Assembly: GCA_944322815.1 (NCBI GenBank)
Contig: CALUQB010000002.1
Coordinates: 1-64,000 of the forward strand
Direction: 5' to 3'
Source of the DNA: an uncultured Bacteroidales bacterium
GTDB lineage: Bacteria > Bacteroidota > Bacteroidia > Bacteroidales > UBA932
DNA: 64,000 bases
Below are positions 53,260 through 62,653 of the stretch, piece after piece. Numbering within the stretch: the stretch's first letter is position 1; each line of letters starts with the position of its first letter. The position numbers and the translations under genes were made by a program. The notes under the pieces are model-generated. The model did not search any database. It saw only the letters and a list, made by a program, of their open reading frames with translations, and was not told the DNA's origin.

Positions 53260-55485
53260 ATGCCTGTATCTGAATTTACTAAAGAAGATTTCGACATCAT
53301 AGCACGGGACTATGCCGACCTCAAGGAGGCCGCCAGGAAAAGATGTGCTGACCAGAAGGAACTGGACGTGGTGCAGAAAGCGTTCGACTTCGCCAACGAA
53401 GCCCACAAAGGGGTAAGGAGGCGTTCCGGTGAACCGTATATACTTCATCCCATCGCCGTAGCCAAGATCGTAGTAAGCAACATCGGCCTGGGCTACAAGT
53501 CCATAGCCGCGGCTTTGCTTCATGATGTGGTCGAAGATACAGAATATACGGTAGAGGACATCAGCAATCTTTTCGGGGAAAAGATCGCTTCCCTCGTGGA
53601 CGGACTGACGAAAATCAAGACAGTGCTCGACAACGAGGACAAGGCCGAGAAAAAAAGCATCCAGGCTGAAAACTTCAAACGCATCCTCCTGACACTCAAC
53701 GATGATGTGCGTGTCGTCCTGATCAAGCTGGCGGACAGGCTGCACAACTGCCGTACCATAGAGTTCATGCCGGAATACAAGCGAGACAAGATCCTCTCCG
53801 AAACAATGTTCATCTTCATACCTCTCGCCCACAGGCTTGGTCTTTATGAAGTGAAGTCGGAGATGGAAGACATCTGGCTCAGATACAAGGAACCAGAGGC
53901 TTTCAATGAAATCACTGAAAAGATAAACAGGAATATTTCCGACAAGGAAAAAGAGATAAACGAATTCATCCAGCCTATAGAGGAAGCCCTGAAAAAGGCA
54001 GGATTCGATTTCGAGATAAAGAAAAGGGTCAAGACACCGTATTCCATCTGGCACAAGATAGTGACAAAGGGCATCACTTTCGAACAGATTTACGATCTGT
54101 ATGCTGTCCGCATCATCTTCAATCCCGGACAAGGCTGTACAAAGGATATGGAAAGGGACCAGTGCTACCACGTCTTCTCCATCATTACAGGCATCTACAA
54201 ATACAAGAGCGACAGAATCCGGGACTGGGTCAAGCATCCGAAGAACAACGGTTATGAAGCCCTGCACTGCACCCTGATGAGCCATTCTGGAATATGGATA
54301 GAAGTCCAGATCCGGACCCAGAGAATGAATGACATCGCGGAAAAAGGTATCGCCGCACACTGGGCCTACAAGAAAGACGGTTTCGTAAGCGAGAACGAAA
54401 GCGAGATGGACAAATGGATAAGCAAGGTGAAGGAAATCCTCGTCAATCCTGATGTCAACGCCCTCGAACTCCTCGATATCATACATAACGACCTGATCAC
54501 CAGCGACATCTTCGTCTTCACACCGAAAGGCGAGCAGAAAAGCATACAGAAAGGCGCCACAGCCCTGGATTTCGCCTATATGATACATACGGAAATAGGC
54601 AACAAGGCCATAGCCGCGAAGGTGAACATGAAACTGGTGCCGCTTTCCTATGTCCTCAGATCCGGAGACCAGGTAGAAATCATCACCGCCGAAAACGAGA
54701 AACCGAAAAGGGCCTGGCTCCAGTTCCTCGTCACCAGAAAAGCGAAGAACATCGTCATAGACTATTTCAAGGGCGAACGACAGGAAAGTATCCGAGTCGG
54801 GAAAACCATGCTGGAGGAACAGCTGGCCACATTGGGATACAAGATGACTGACAAGACCATAGCCAGGCTCATGGAGGGCTATGAAATCTTCGAAGGTGAC
54901 AAGAACGAGCTTTTCTTCCGGATCGGAGCCGGTATTCTGAAACTCAACAATCTGGAACAGATAGCGAAAAAGGACAATGACAAGCAGGGCCGCTGGTCGT
55001 TCCCGTGGTTCAAGAGCAAGGACAAGAAAGACAGCAAATATGTCATCAACGACAAATCGGACGCTGCGCACAAATATGTCATAGCCAGCTGCTGCAACCC
55101 TATCCCGGGAGACAGTGTGGTAGGATTCCTGGCTTCCGACGGAACCATTACGGTGCACAAGAAATCATGCAGCGTGGCCAACAGCATAGCCGCCAAGCAC
55201 GGTGACCGCATCGTACGGACGCAGTGGGAGCAGGATACGGAGCAGTCGTTCCTGGTCAGACTATCGCTCAAAGGCTATGACCGCATAGGTATCATCAACG
55301 AAATTTCCAGATATATTTCCCTGGTCATGAACGTGAACATGAGACGGATGTATCTGAACACTGAAGATGAAGTCTTCGACGGATACATAGACCTTTATGT
55401 CCATGACAAGGATGACCTGGAAAAGCTAATCAGGAGACTCGGAAAGATAGAAGGCATCCAGAGCGTTGTCAGGACCGATCTCTAA
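53260..55485 (+). CDS. rel: Bifunctional (p)ppGpp synthetase/hydrolase, RelA/SpoT family
   Basis: 741 residues. The N-terminal HD hydrolase has the intact HD motif in ALLHDVVEDTEYTVEDISNLF. The synthetase domain has YDLYAVRIIFN and KNNGYEALHCTLM followed by WIEVQIRTQRMNDIAEKGIAAHW. A TGS domain (FVFTPKGEQKSIQKGATALDFAYMIH) and a C-terminal ACT-like region complete the long Rel architecture. Both hydrolase and synthetase residues look intact, so the protein should make and degrade the stringent-response alarmone. Confidence 0.95.
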   Translation: MPVSEFTKEDFDIIARDYADLKEAARKRCADQKELDVVQKAFDFANEAHKGVRRRSGEPYILHPIAVAKIVVSNIGLGYKSIAAALLHDVVEDTEYTVEDISNLFGEKIASLVDGLTKIKTVLDNEDKAEKKSIQAENFKRILLTLNDDVRVVLIKLADRLHNCRTIEFMPEYKRDKILSETMFIFIPLAHRLGLYEVKSEMEDIWLRYKEPEAFNEITEKINRNISDKEKEINEFIQPIEEALKKAGFDFEIKKRVKTPYSIWHKIVTKGITFEQIYDLYAVRIIFNPGQGCTKDMERDQCYHVFSIITGIYKYKSDRIRDWVKHPKNNGYEALHCTLMSHSGIWIEVQIRTQRMNDIAEKGIAAHWAYKKDGFVSENESEMDKWISKVKEILVNPDVNALELLDIIHNDLITSDIFVFTPKGEQKSIQKGATALDFAYMIHTEIGNKAIAAKVNMKLVPLSYVLRSGDQVEIITAENEKPKRAWLQFLVTRKAKNIVIDYFKGERQESIRVGKTMLEEQLATLGYKMTDKTIARLMEGYEIFEGDKNELFFRIGAGILKLNNLEQIAKKDNDKQGRWSFPWFKSKDKKDSKYVINDKSDAAHKYVIASCCNPIPGDSVVGFLASDGTITVHKKSCSVANSIAAKHGDRIVRTQWEQDTEQSFLVRLSLKGYDRIGIINEISRYISLVMNVNMRRMYLNTEDEVFDGYIDLYVHDKDDLEKLIRRLGKIEGIQSVVRTDL

Positions 55486-55555
55486 CCGGCATTTCCGGAA
55501 GTGCAGGCACGACCTTTGAGGCACCGCCGCCTCCGTATGAAAAAGTTTTGAACGA

Positions 55556-57352
55556 ATGAAAAAATTCTTATCCCAATACTTCCCTCTGCTGGCAGTCATC
55601 GCTGCCACAGGGATACTCGTATTCTCGCCTTCTTGCGCGAACACCACCACACCGCCGAGCGGAGGTCCCAAAGACACTATCCCGCCGGTTCTGGTGAAAT
55701 ACTCTCCCCTGCCCGGGGACACCATGGTGACAAGGCACAAGACACAGATATCCCTCACTTTCGATGAATTCGTGGTCGTAAAGGACGCGCAGAGTCTTTT
55801 CCTGTCACCTCCTCTGGAGAAAGTGCCGAAATACAGGTTGAAAAACAAAAGCGTGATAGTATATTTCGAATCGGACCTCGACTCGAACAAGACCTATGTG
55901 CTCGATGTCACGAATGCCATAGCCGACAACAACGAAGGAAACATGTTTCCAGGCTATGCACTAGTCTTCTCTACGGGAAAGCACCTCGACTCCATGATGG
56001 TCACCGGCATGGTACAGGACTGCAACACACTCATGCCTGTCAAGGGGGCTACGGTCATGCTGTACAAGGATCACTCCGACTCGGCCATCTTCAAGCACAG
56101 ACCCGATGCGGCCATCAAGACGGATGACTGGGGATTCTTCTGTCTGAGGAATATCCAGGATACCGTCTACAGGATGTACGCCATCATGGATATGAACAAC
56201 AACAACATCTACGAAGCTGACCAGGAACAGGTGGCGTTCATCGATACCCTTATAAGACCTTCTCAGAAGGTCAATGATTCACTTCCCGAACTCAGGAAAT
56301 ATATCATGACCGACACCGTGGCTTGCATGGCCAGGAAAACCGAGTATGAACTGAACCTCTTCAAGGAAGTCCCTTCCAAACAGATGATAATGAACAAGGA
56401 ACGTATCGGGGAAAGGACAGCATATATCACTTTCATGGCTCCGTATGCCCAGATCGACTCCATCTGGATGACAGGCATCCCTGCCGACAAGCTCATCACC
56501 CAGTTCAACCTCGAACAGGACAGCCTGGAGATATGGGTCAATGATCCGAATCCGCTGCCGGACACGCTCTTCCTGAATGTCAACTATCTGAAGACCGACA
56601 CACTGGGGAACCTCGTCCCTACTCTGGAAGAAGTCAAGCTGGCCAAACCGCGTGAGATGGCCGTAGCCAAGAGTTCCAGGAAAGACATAAAGAAGGAGGA
56701 TACTACCACTGTCTTCACGATCAATGCGCAGCCGGAAACCGTCGAACAGTACGGGTTTGAAATAGAATTCAAATATCCTCTGGTCGAATCGGCCTTCGAT
56801 TCGCTCGAATTCCGCTACCTGAATCCCAAACAGCAGGAATTCACAGATACCTACACCGTGGTCCAGGACAGCCTGAACCTCAGGAAATACATCGTCAGGC
56901 CCACTTCCGGGCTGCTCCCGGGTTATGAATATTTCCTGAAAGTACCGCATCACAAGTTCAAGGACATAAACGGGTTCTACAACGACAGTTCCGAAGTCAA
57001 GGTGATGCTGCCGAATGATGACAAACTCAGTTCCCTGCATCTGGCCCTGAGCAACGTACACAACAAATACATCGTGGACCTGCTGAACGAAAAACGGGAT
57101 CAGACCATCAGGTCGTTCATCGTCGAAAATGACACTACCCTGCTGTTCCCGTACATCAAGACAGGGAAATATTCCATAAGGCTTACTGAAGACCTGAACA
57201 GGAACGGACTGGTGGATACAGGAAATCTTCTGGAACACAAGCAGCCGGAAAAAGTGAAGTTCTACAAGCTTGATGACGGAACGGCTTACATGGATATCCC
57301 TGAAATGACTGAACTCGAACAAAGCATAGACGTGGGAGAAATGTTCAAATAA
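55556..57352 (+). CDS. Ig-like domain lipoprotein (Big_5 type)
   Basis: 598 residues. Lipobox ...ILVFSPS-C, then the Bacteroidetes signature NTTTPPSGGPKDTIPPVLV, which leads into an Ig-like module (SPLPGDT...LTFDEFVVV...VFSTG, residues ~40-140). Further beta modules follow, one resembling a carboxypeptidase-regulatory-like domain (VTGMVQDCNTLMPVKGATVMLYKD). The C-terminus is ...SIDVGEMFK. A surface or periplasmic structural role is likely; the function is not established. The stop is 7 bp before the ATG used for the downstream barrel gene. Confidence 0.82.
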   Translation: MKKFLSQYFPLLAVIAATGILVFSPSCANTTTPPSGGPKDTIPPVLVKYSPLPGDTMVTRHKTQISLTFDEFVVVKDAQSLFLSPPLEKVPKYRLKNKSVIVYFESDLDSNKTYVLDVTNAIADNNEGNMFPGYALVFSTGKHLDSMMVTGMVQDCNTLMPVKGATVMLYKDHSDSAIFKHRPDAAIKTDDWGFFCLRNIQDTVYRMYAIMDMNNNNIYEADQEQVAFIDTLIRPSQKVNDSLPELRKYIMTDTVACMARKTEYELNLFKEVPSKQMIMNKERIGERTAYITFMAPYAQIDSIWMTGIPADKLITQFNLEQDSLEIWVNDPNPLPDTLFLNVNYLKTDTLGNLVPTLEEVKLAKPREMAVAKSSRKDIKKEDTTTVFTINAQPETVEQYGFEIEFKYPLVESAFDSLEFRYLNPKQQEFTDTYTVVQDSLNLRKYIVRPTSGLLPGYEYFLKVPHHKFKDINGFYNDSSEVKVMLPNDDKLSSLHLALSNVHNKYIVDLLNEKRDQTIRSFIVENDTTLLFPYIKTGKYSIRLTEDLNRNGLVDTGNLLEHKQPEKVKFYKLDDGTAYMDIPEMTELEQSIDVGEMFK

Positions 57353-57359
57353 GGTGCAG

Positions 57360-58325
57360 ATGGAAAAGCTTCAGAAGATTTTTTACATATTGGCCGCGAC
57401 AGCGGTACTGGCATTGACAGGCATCCCGGCAGCGAAAGCCCAGCTGCCGCCGGGCATGACTGTCGAAGAAGAAGACAAAGAACCGGAACAGCATGCGGAC
57501 ACGTCCGGACTGGATATGGTGACACTGGATATAGACTCACTGAGCGACAGTTTTCTGGACAGTCTGGATCTGAACAGAGACATTCCGATCAATGACTATA
57601 CTATGATAGGTTTCCAGTACGGGGTGGGGATAAGTCAGGTGAGCTGGAATCCGTCCATGGAACAGAAATTCCGTTTCGTGCCGGTGAATTTCGGTTTTCT
57701 GTACACCCGCTACGGAAAAATGTTCGGCTATATGCCATACTTCGGCATACAGGCAGGTATCTTCTACGGACAGGAAGGATATCAGTTCGAAGAAGATGAA
57801 GAAGGCTATACTCCGACTCTCGAGGGGGCTACCGGAGCCATCATGCAGGTAGTGGAAGTGCCGGTCATGGCTCACTGTCATTTCGATTTCTGGAAGATGA
57901 AACTGATGGTGAATCTCGGACTCTACGGAGGCTACAGGCTGAGCATAGAAAGATTCGGGGACGGTGTTTCCGACCAGGTCAGAAACTCTTTTCTGGATAC
58001 GGATCTGAGATTCGACTACGGCATCAAGGGAGGCGCGGGTTTCGCGTTCGTCTTCGATCCCATGGAAATCCATATCACGGCCATGTACAAACATTCTTTC
58101 GGATCGCTGTATCAGCCGGACTATTACAGCCAGTATTACTACAGGTATGCTTATCCGACAAATTTCATATTTTCAGTAGGAATACACTTCCAGCTTACGA
58201 AACGTGTCGGAAAGACCAAGCATGCGCTCAGGCAGGAAGCCAGGGAACACCTCGGGCTTGTAAAAAGCATACAGACCAATGTCCCGGCAGGCCAGAACTC
58301 TTCATCAGGACCGACAGTAAATTAA
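57360..58325 (+). CDS. PorT-like outer-membrane beta-barrel protein
   Basis: 321 residues from the ATG at 57360 (57354 is in frame two codons earlier). Signal peptide KIFYILAATAVLALTGIPAAKA, an acidic segment of ~45 residues (MTVEEEDKEPEQHADTSG...), then a barrel of aromatic-rich strands (FVPVNFGFLYTRYGKMFG, FDYGIKGGAGFAFVFD) ending HFQLTKRVG before a hydrophilic tail. The resemblance is to PorT/outer-membrane beta-barrel proteins of Bacteroidetes. It is coupled to the Ig-like lipoprotein and followed by ispG after 13 bp. Confidence 0.72.
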   Translation: MEKLQKIFYILAATAVLALTGIPAAKAQLPPGMTVEEEDKEPEQHADTSGLDMVTLDIDSLSDSFLDSLDLNRDIPINDYTMIGFQYGVGISQVSWNPSMEQKFRFVPVNFGFLYTRYGKMFGYMPYFGIQAGIFYGQEGYQFEEDEEGYTPTLEGATGAIMQVVEVPVMAHCHFDFWKMKLMVNLGLYGGYRLSIERFGDGVSDQVRNSFLDTDLRFDYGIKGGAGFAFVFDPMEIHITAMYKHSFGSLYQPDYYSQYYYRYAYPTNFIFSVGIHFQLTKRVGKTKHALRQEAREHLGLVKSIQTNVPAGQNSSSGPTVN

Positions 58326-58338
58326 AAGGAGCAATATC

Positions 58339-59676
58339 ATGCAGACAAAAGAAGTGAGAGTCGGAAATGTCAGCATAGGGGGCGGACACCCCATTGTAGT
58401 ACAGACGATGTGCAACACGCATACATCGGATATCGAAGCCTCCGTCAGCCAATGCAGACGGCTGGCTGCGGTCGGAGCCGGTCTGATCAGGCTCACGGTC
58501 CCTACCTTGGCCGATGTGCGGGCATTGGCGGAAATCAAGTCCAGGCTTCGCGCTGAAGGACTGGAAGTACCTCTTGTAGCCGATGTGCATTTCTCATCCG
58601 ACATAGCCATAGCCGCAGCCGAAGTGGTGGAGAAAGTCCGTATAAATCCCGGGAACTTCCACAAGGATTTCGACATGGCGTGCTCGCAGTTTTCCAGACT
58701 GGTGAAAGTCTGCAGAGAACATGGCACAGCCATAAGGATAGGACTGAACCATGGCTCTCTCGGCGAGAGGATCACCACCCTGTACGGAAATACACCACTG
58801 GCCATGAAAGAAGCCGCCATGGAGTGGCTGGGCCTGTGTGTGGAGAACGATTTTCATGACGTGGTAGTGTCTCTGAAAGCGAGCAACACTCTGGTCATGG
58901 TAGAAGCCTACCGGCTTCTGGCACGGGACATGGAAGAAAAGGGCATGTCCTTCCCCCTGCATCTTGGTGTGACGGAAGCCGGAAACGGGGATTCAGGTCG
59001 GATAAAGTCTGCCGTAGGTATTTCCGCACTGCTGTCTGAAGGTATAGGTGATACTGTCAGAGTATCGCTGACAGAAGATCCGGAAAATGAAATACCTGTA
59101 GCGAGGTATCTGGCTGACAGATATGGCCACAAGCTCCACTCTTCAATGATACGGCTGAATATGGAAGGAAAGAAAGCCATAGCCACCTATGAGTCTCCGT
59201 CCAGGGAAAGACTGATGCTGGACATGGCCTGCGATTTCGGGAAAATGCTTCTGGACAGGAAAATAGACGATGTGGAAGTGCGCGGCAGATATTACGCCGG
59301 AAACGGACAGGAAATCGTGCTCGACGGTACGGAAGAAGCTGCCTATTTTTCGGACGAACTGCTCCAGGCTGCAAGGAGACGTTTCTACAAGCCTGAATAT
59401 ATAGCCTGCCCGGGATGCGGACGCACCATGTACAATCTTGAAGAGACATTCGAGGAAGTCAAACGCCGGACATCACACCTTAAAGGCATGGTGATAGCAG
59501 TGATGGGATGCATAGTGAACGGTCCCGGAGAAATGGCCGATGCCGACTGGGGCTATGTAGGGGAAGGCGGACACAAGGTCACCATATACAGGAAGAAAAC
59601 ACCTGTGCTGAAGCACATTCCTGAAAAGGAGGCTATAGACAGGCTGCTCGAACTAATTGAAAAAGACGGGAAATAA
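58339..59676 (+). CDS. ispG: 4-hydroxy-3-methylbut-2-enyl-diphosphate synthase (flavodoxin)
   Basis: 445 residues. IspG catalyses the reductive ring-opening of MEcPP in the MEP isoprenoid pathway. The TIM barrel carries VQTMCNTHTSDIEA and VADVHFSSDIA. The cluster ligands are C357 and C360 in CPGCGR and C391 in GCIVNGPGE, with E398. A region of ~90 residues (252-345) between barrel and cluster domain is the site of the insert of the long Bacteroidetes/plant type, but the whole protein is shorter than those ~600-residue enzymes and longer than the ~370-residue short type. The start follows AAAGGAG, a clear ribosome binding site. Confidence 0.92.
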   Translation: MQTKEVRVGNVSIGGGHPIVVQTMCNTHTSDIEASVSQCRRLAAVGAGLIRLTVPTLADVRALAEIKSRLRAEGLEVPLVADVHFSSDIAIAAAEVVEKVRINPGNFHKDFDMACSQFSRLVKVCREHGTAIRIGLNHGSLGERITTLYGNTPLAMKEAAMEWLGLCVENDFHDVVVSLKASNTLVMVEAYRLLARDMEEKGMSFPLHLGVTEAGNGDSGRIKSAVGISALLSEGIGDTVRVSLTEDPENEIPVARYLADRYGHKLHSSMIRLNMEGKKAIATYESPSRERLMLDMACDFGKMLLDRKIDDVEVRGRYYAGNGQEIVLDGTEEAAYFSDELLQAARRRFYKPEYIACPGCGRTMYNLEETFEEVKRRTSHLKGMVIAVMGCIVNGPGEMADADWGYVGEGGHKVTIYRKKTPVLKHIPEKEAIDRLLELIEKDGK

Positions 59677-59693
59677 TCCCGTCTTTTTCAATT
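59655..59693. terminator. Bidirectional intrinsic terminator of ispG
   Basis: A 17-bp perfect stem (59655-59671 with 59677-59693) around AATAA, with a G-C-rich GACGGGA core followed by a T-run on both strands. The ispG stop TAA forms part of the loop, so the last codons lie in the terminator. It also serves the convergent CNNM gene, which ends at 59705. Confidence 0.85.
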
Positions 59694-59704
59694 CACCCTC
59701 AATA

Positions 59705-61045
59705 TTACTTGGCGGCAATCTGACCTGCCGACTGAACATCCTCCTGACTTTGTTCAGCCTCGCCGGCATCCTGAGACCCCTTCTTGACGATCACCTTGTC
59801 GATCCTGGCCCCGTCCATATCCACGACCTCGAACTGGAAGTCTCTCCATGAAACCTTCTCTCCGGGAACAGGCATATGGTCAAGTTCATCGAGTATCAGT
59901 CCTGCTACTGTAGTATATTCGAAATCCTCCATGGAATCCTCAATGTCGAAATGCCTGAGGAAATCATACATCGGGCACATTCCGTCTACAAGCCAGCCGT
60001 CATTGTCGGCCCTGGCCACGATATCAGGATCTTCATGGTCGTCATTGATGTTGCCCACCAGGGCCTCCATTATATCCTTCAGGGTGATGATGCCTGAACA
60101 TGAACCGAACTCATCGCAGACAAGCGCACGGCTTATCTTTTTCTGTTTCATCTGCTCAAGAACGGTATACACATTCATGTTCTCATGAAAATATTCCGGT
60201 TCCTTCATCATTTTGCGGAGATCAATACCTCCTTCCCTGCCCATATTCAGGACGTATTCCTTCAGGGAAAGGACGCCGACCACATGGTCCAGGTCATCTT
60301 CCACCACCGGATATTCCTCGAAGATATTTGATTCTATGGTCTCACGGATCTCCTGCTCGGACATTTCCAGATCCAGCCATACGATATCTGCCCTGTGGGT
60401 CATGATGGTGCTTACCTTCAGATCGCCAAGGGCGAAAACCCTTTCCACGAGATCCTGTTCGACAGGCGATACCTCGCCTTCATCCGTCCCTTCCTGGATG
60501 ATGGACTTGATTTCCTCCTCAGTCACCTTCGTCTCCTGATACCTGATTCCCAGTATCCTGGTCACCAGCGAAGTCGTCTTGGCCAGCAGCCATACGAAAG
60601 GTGCGGCGATCATTGAGATGAATTTCATCGGTCCGGCCACGATCTTCGAAACTCTCTCGGAAGCGCTCATCGCTATCCTTTTAGGGACAAGCTCACCGAA
60701 AATCAGCGTCAGGAACATCACCAGTATGACTATGATGGTCTGGGCAAGTGCCGATGCTCCGGACGCGGCCATTCCCGCCTTCTGCAGCAAGGCAGAGAAC
60801 TCCGCAGCTATCTTGTTGCCGGAAAAAATACCTGTCAAAATTCCGATAAGTGTGATGCCGACCTGTACGGCCGAAAGGAATCTGTCCGGATCCTGGGCCA
60901 GCTTCAAAGCAGTCCTGGCAGCTTTGCTCCCTTTGTTGGCATCAGTCTGGAGACTTGATTTTCTTGCCGAAATGATGGCGATCTCGGACATGGCGAAAAC
61001 ACCATTCAAAAGAATAAGCAAGAGTATTATAAAAATTTCTTCCAT
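59705..61045 (-). CDS. CNNM/CorC-type transporter-associated protein (HlyC/CorC family)
   Basis: 446 residues. A DUF21/CNNM membrane domain (three to four helices, with NGVFAMSEIAIISARKSSLQ and LIFGELVPKRIAMS) is followed by two CBS domains (~215-335) and a C-terminal CorC_HlyC domain (YTTVAGLILDELDHMPVPGEKVSW). Homologs take part in magnesium or cobalt homeostasis. It is 14 bp downstream of psd in the same direction. Confidence 0.92.
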   Translation of the reverse strand: MEEIFIILLLILLNGVFAMSEIAIISARKSSLQTDANKGSKAARTALKLAQDPDRFLSAVQVGITLIGILTGIFSGNKIAAEFSALLQKAGMAASGASALAQTIIVILVMFLTLIFGELVPKRIAMSASERVSKIVAGPMKFISMIAAPFVWLLAKTTSLVTRILGIRYQETKVTEEEIKSIIQEGTDEGEVSPVEQDLVERVFALGDLKVSTIMTHRADIVWLDLEMSEQEIRETIESNIFEEYPVVEDDLDHVVGVLSLKEYVLNMGREGGIDLRKMMKEPEYFHENMNVYTVLEQMKQKKISRALVCDEFGSCSGIITLKDIMEALVGNINDDHEDPDIVARADNDGWLVDGMCPMYDFLRHFDIEDSMEDFEYTTVAGLILDELDHMPVPGEKVSWRDFQFEVVDMDGARIDKVIVKKGSQDAGEAEQSQEDVQSAGQIAAK

Positions 61046-61054
61046 AAAGTATTT

Positions 61055-61072
61055 TAACGTCAGTTAGACGAA
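61055..61072 (+). repeat. Dispersed 18-bp motif, copy at the psd stop
   Basis: TAACGTCAGTTAGACGAA overlaps the last codons and stop of the minus-strand psd gene; one base differs from the copies at 49107 and 49148. Here the motif contributes coding sequence (the end of ...KPSSN). Confidence 0.55.
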
Positions 61073-61740
61073 GGTTTCAATCTTTTTTTATCCAATACGG
61101 CTATGACAGTTTCACAGGCTCTGACTTCTTCGCCAAGTCCTACCTTGATATCGGCATCCAGAGGAAGATACATGTCGATGCGGGAGCCGAACTTGATGAT
61201 TCCGCACTGTTTCCCGCGGCTTCCGGTCTTCCCCACCTCCGCATAACATTCTATCCTGCGGCAGAAAGTACCGGCCAGCTGCTTGAAAAACACTTCGCCG
61301 CAGTCATTTTCCATGCATACGGAAGTATGTTCATTCAATTCCGAAGCTTTCGGAAGGAAAGCCAGAAAATATTTGCCGGGATGGTATTTATAGTAAGTGA
61401 CCCGACCGCTCACAGGCCAGAAGTTCACATGGACATTGAAGAAATCCATGTAAATCGACACCTGCATGCACTCCCTTTTCAGGTACTCCGGCTCATAAAC
61501 CCTGTCAAGGACGACTATCTCGCCATCAGCCACTGCCGTGACCAGATCATCGCCTTCAGGAATCACCCTCGAAGGTACCCTGAAAAAGAACATGACAAAA
61601 CCCATAAGGAAAATCAGAAGCGATACCAGAGGCAAAGAGACGTATGGACAGCTTATAAAATGCAAAATCAACCAGATAAGCAAGCTACAAGTCGCCCACA
61701 CCACAAGAATAATCCTCCAGCCGCCTCTATGTACAGTCAT
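61060..61740 (-). CDS. psd: Phosphatidylserine decarboxylase proenzyme
   Basis: 226 residues of the short (archaeal-type) Psd that forms phosphatidylethanolamine. The self-cleavage site is the GS in IIKFGSRIDMYLP, where the Ser becomes the pyruvoyl group. Two hydrophobic helices at the N-terminus anchor it in the membrane, and FFNVHVNFWPVSGRV is the conserved barrel motif. A candidate promoter lies between it and the upstream cdsA, so psd may have its own start of transcription besides read-through. Confidence 0.94.
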   Translation of the reverse strand: MTVHRGGWRIILVVWATCSLLIWLILHFISCPYVSLPLVSLLIFLMGFVMFFFRVPSRVIPEGDDLVTAVADGEIVVLDRVYEPEYLKRECMQVSIYMDFFNVHVNFWPVSGRVTYYKYHPGKYFLAFLPKASELNEHTSVCMENDCGEVFFKQLAGTFCRRIECYAEVGKTGSRGKQCGIIKFGSRIDMYLPLDADIKVGLGEEVRACETVIAVLDKKRLKPSSN

Positions 61741-61762
61741 AATGAGTAATGGTTACAACTTG

Positions 61763-61794
61763 CAAAGTTAGAAAAATTTACGCAATCACAGAAA
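61763..61794 (-). promoter_or_regulatory. Candidate promoter of psd
   Basis: On the minus strand TTTC (61794-61791) and TAACTTTG (61770-61763) are 20 bases apart, close to the TTTG-N20-TAnnTTTG consensus, 22 bp before the psd ATG. Confidence 0.45.
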
Positions 61795-61809
61795 TAAACT
61801 TTTCGCGAT

Positions 61810-62640
61810 TCACAGGATATTCAGGACCATAAGATACATGATGCCTACCGGCAATGCCAGAAGGGCGCTGTCCAGCCTGTCCAGGATACCGCCGTGTCCT
61901 GGCATGATCGTTCCCGAATCCTTGACGGCATAATACCTTTTCCACTGGGATTCGATGAGATCCCCGTAGACGCCGAATATATTCATAAGCACTGCGAGTA
62001 TGATGCAATGCCAGACCGGATACTTCAGAAATCCCGTATAATGCAGGACAATGCCGGCCGCAACTGCCAGACACAGGCCTCCCCAGAAACCGGCCCATGA
62101 CTTTTTAGGGGACACTTCAGGAAAAAGTTTCTTGCCGTATTTCTGTCCGATGGTCATGCCGAAAAGATAGCCTCCTATGTCTGAAACCCAGACGATGACG
62201 AAAAAGCAGAGAAGCAGAGTCCCGTCATACTGTCCCGGATGGGAAAAGGCGATGAAATTCGTCATGGACATCGGCACTGCTATGTACAGCAGCGCCGTGT
62301 AAAGGTTCGCGAATTTGCCGAAATCAGTCTTGTCCTTGACGTACAGAGAATTTATCATCATGACAAATACGGGGACAATGGCCAGAATCACCAGTCTTCC
62401 CGGGAAATCGAAGCCGCGGTACAGGAAAGTCAGCGAAAACATCACAACTCCTGCCAGGATGGACAGAACCTGTGAAAAGACATACTCCCCTCTCATCGTC
62501 ATTCTGTAGAACTCTATCATCATCACCGCCATCAGTCCTGTCATCAGCACGGCAAACGAATATTTGTTCCACATTATGCAGGCTACTGTCACTGCAACGA
62601 ACCCCAGCCCTGTCAAAGTCCGGATTATCAAGTTTTTCAT
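61810..62640 (-). CDS. cdsA: Phosphatidate cytidylyltransferase
   Basis: 276 residues from the ATG at 62640; the open frame upstream of that overlaps ftsH and has no homology. Several transmembrane helices and the family signature VYGDLIESQWKRYYAVKDSG with PGHGGILDRLDSALLALP are present, together with SPKKSWAGFWGG. CdsA makes CDP-diacylglycerol, the precursor of phosphatidylserine and thus of the Psd product encoded next. It follows ftsH by 13 bp. Confidence 0.93.
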   Translation of the reverse strand: MKNLIIRTLTGLGFVAVTVACIMWNKYSFAVLMTGLMAVMMIEFYRMTMRGEYVFSQVLSILAGVVMFSLTFLYRGFDFPGRLVILAIVPVFVMMINSLYVKDKTDFGKFANLYTALLYIAVPMSMTNFIAFSHPGQYDGTLLLCFFVIVWVSDIGGYLFGMTIGQKYGKKLFPEVSPKKSWAGFWGGLCLAVAAGIVLHYTGFLKYPVWHCIILAVLMNIFGVYGDLIESQWKRYYAVKDSGTIMPGHGGILDRLDSALLALPVGIMYLMVLNIL

Positions 62641-62653
62641 AGACAAACTACGA

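Noticed and set aside
53173-55158. A 661-codon open frame on the minus strand opposite rel
   Set aside because: It is a shadow of the rel gene. Its translation shows no motif, while the plus strand encodes a complete RelA/SpoT protein.
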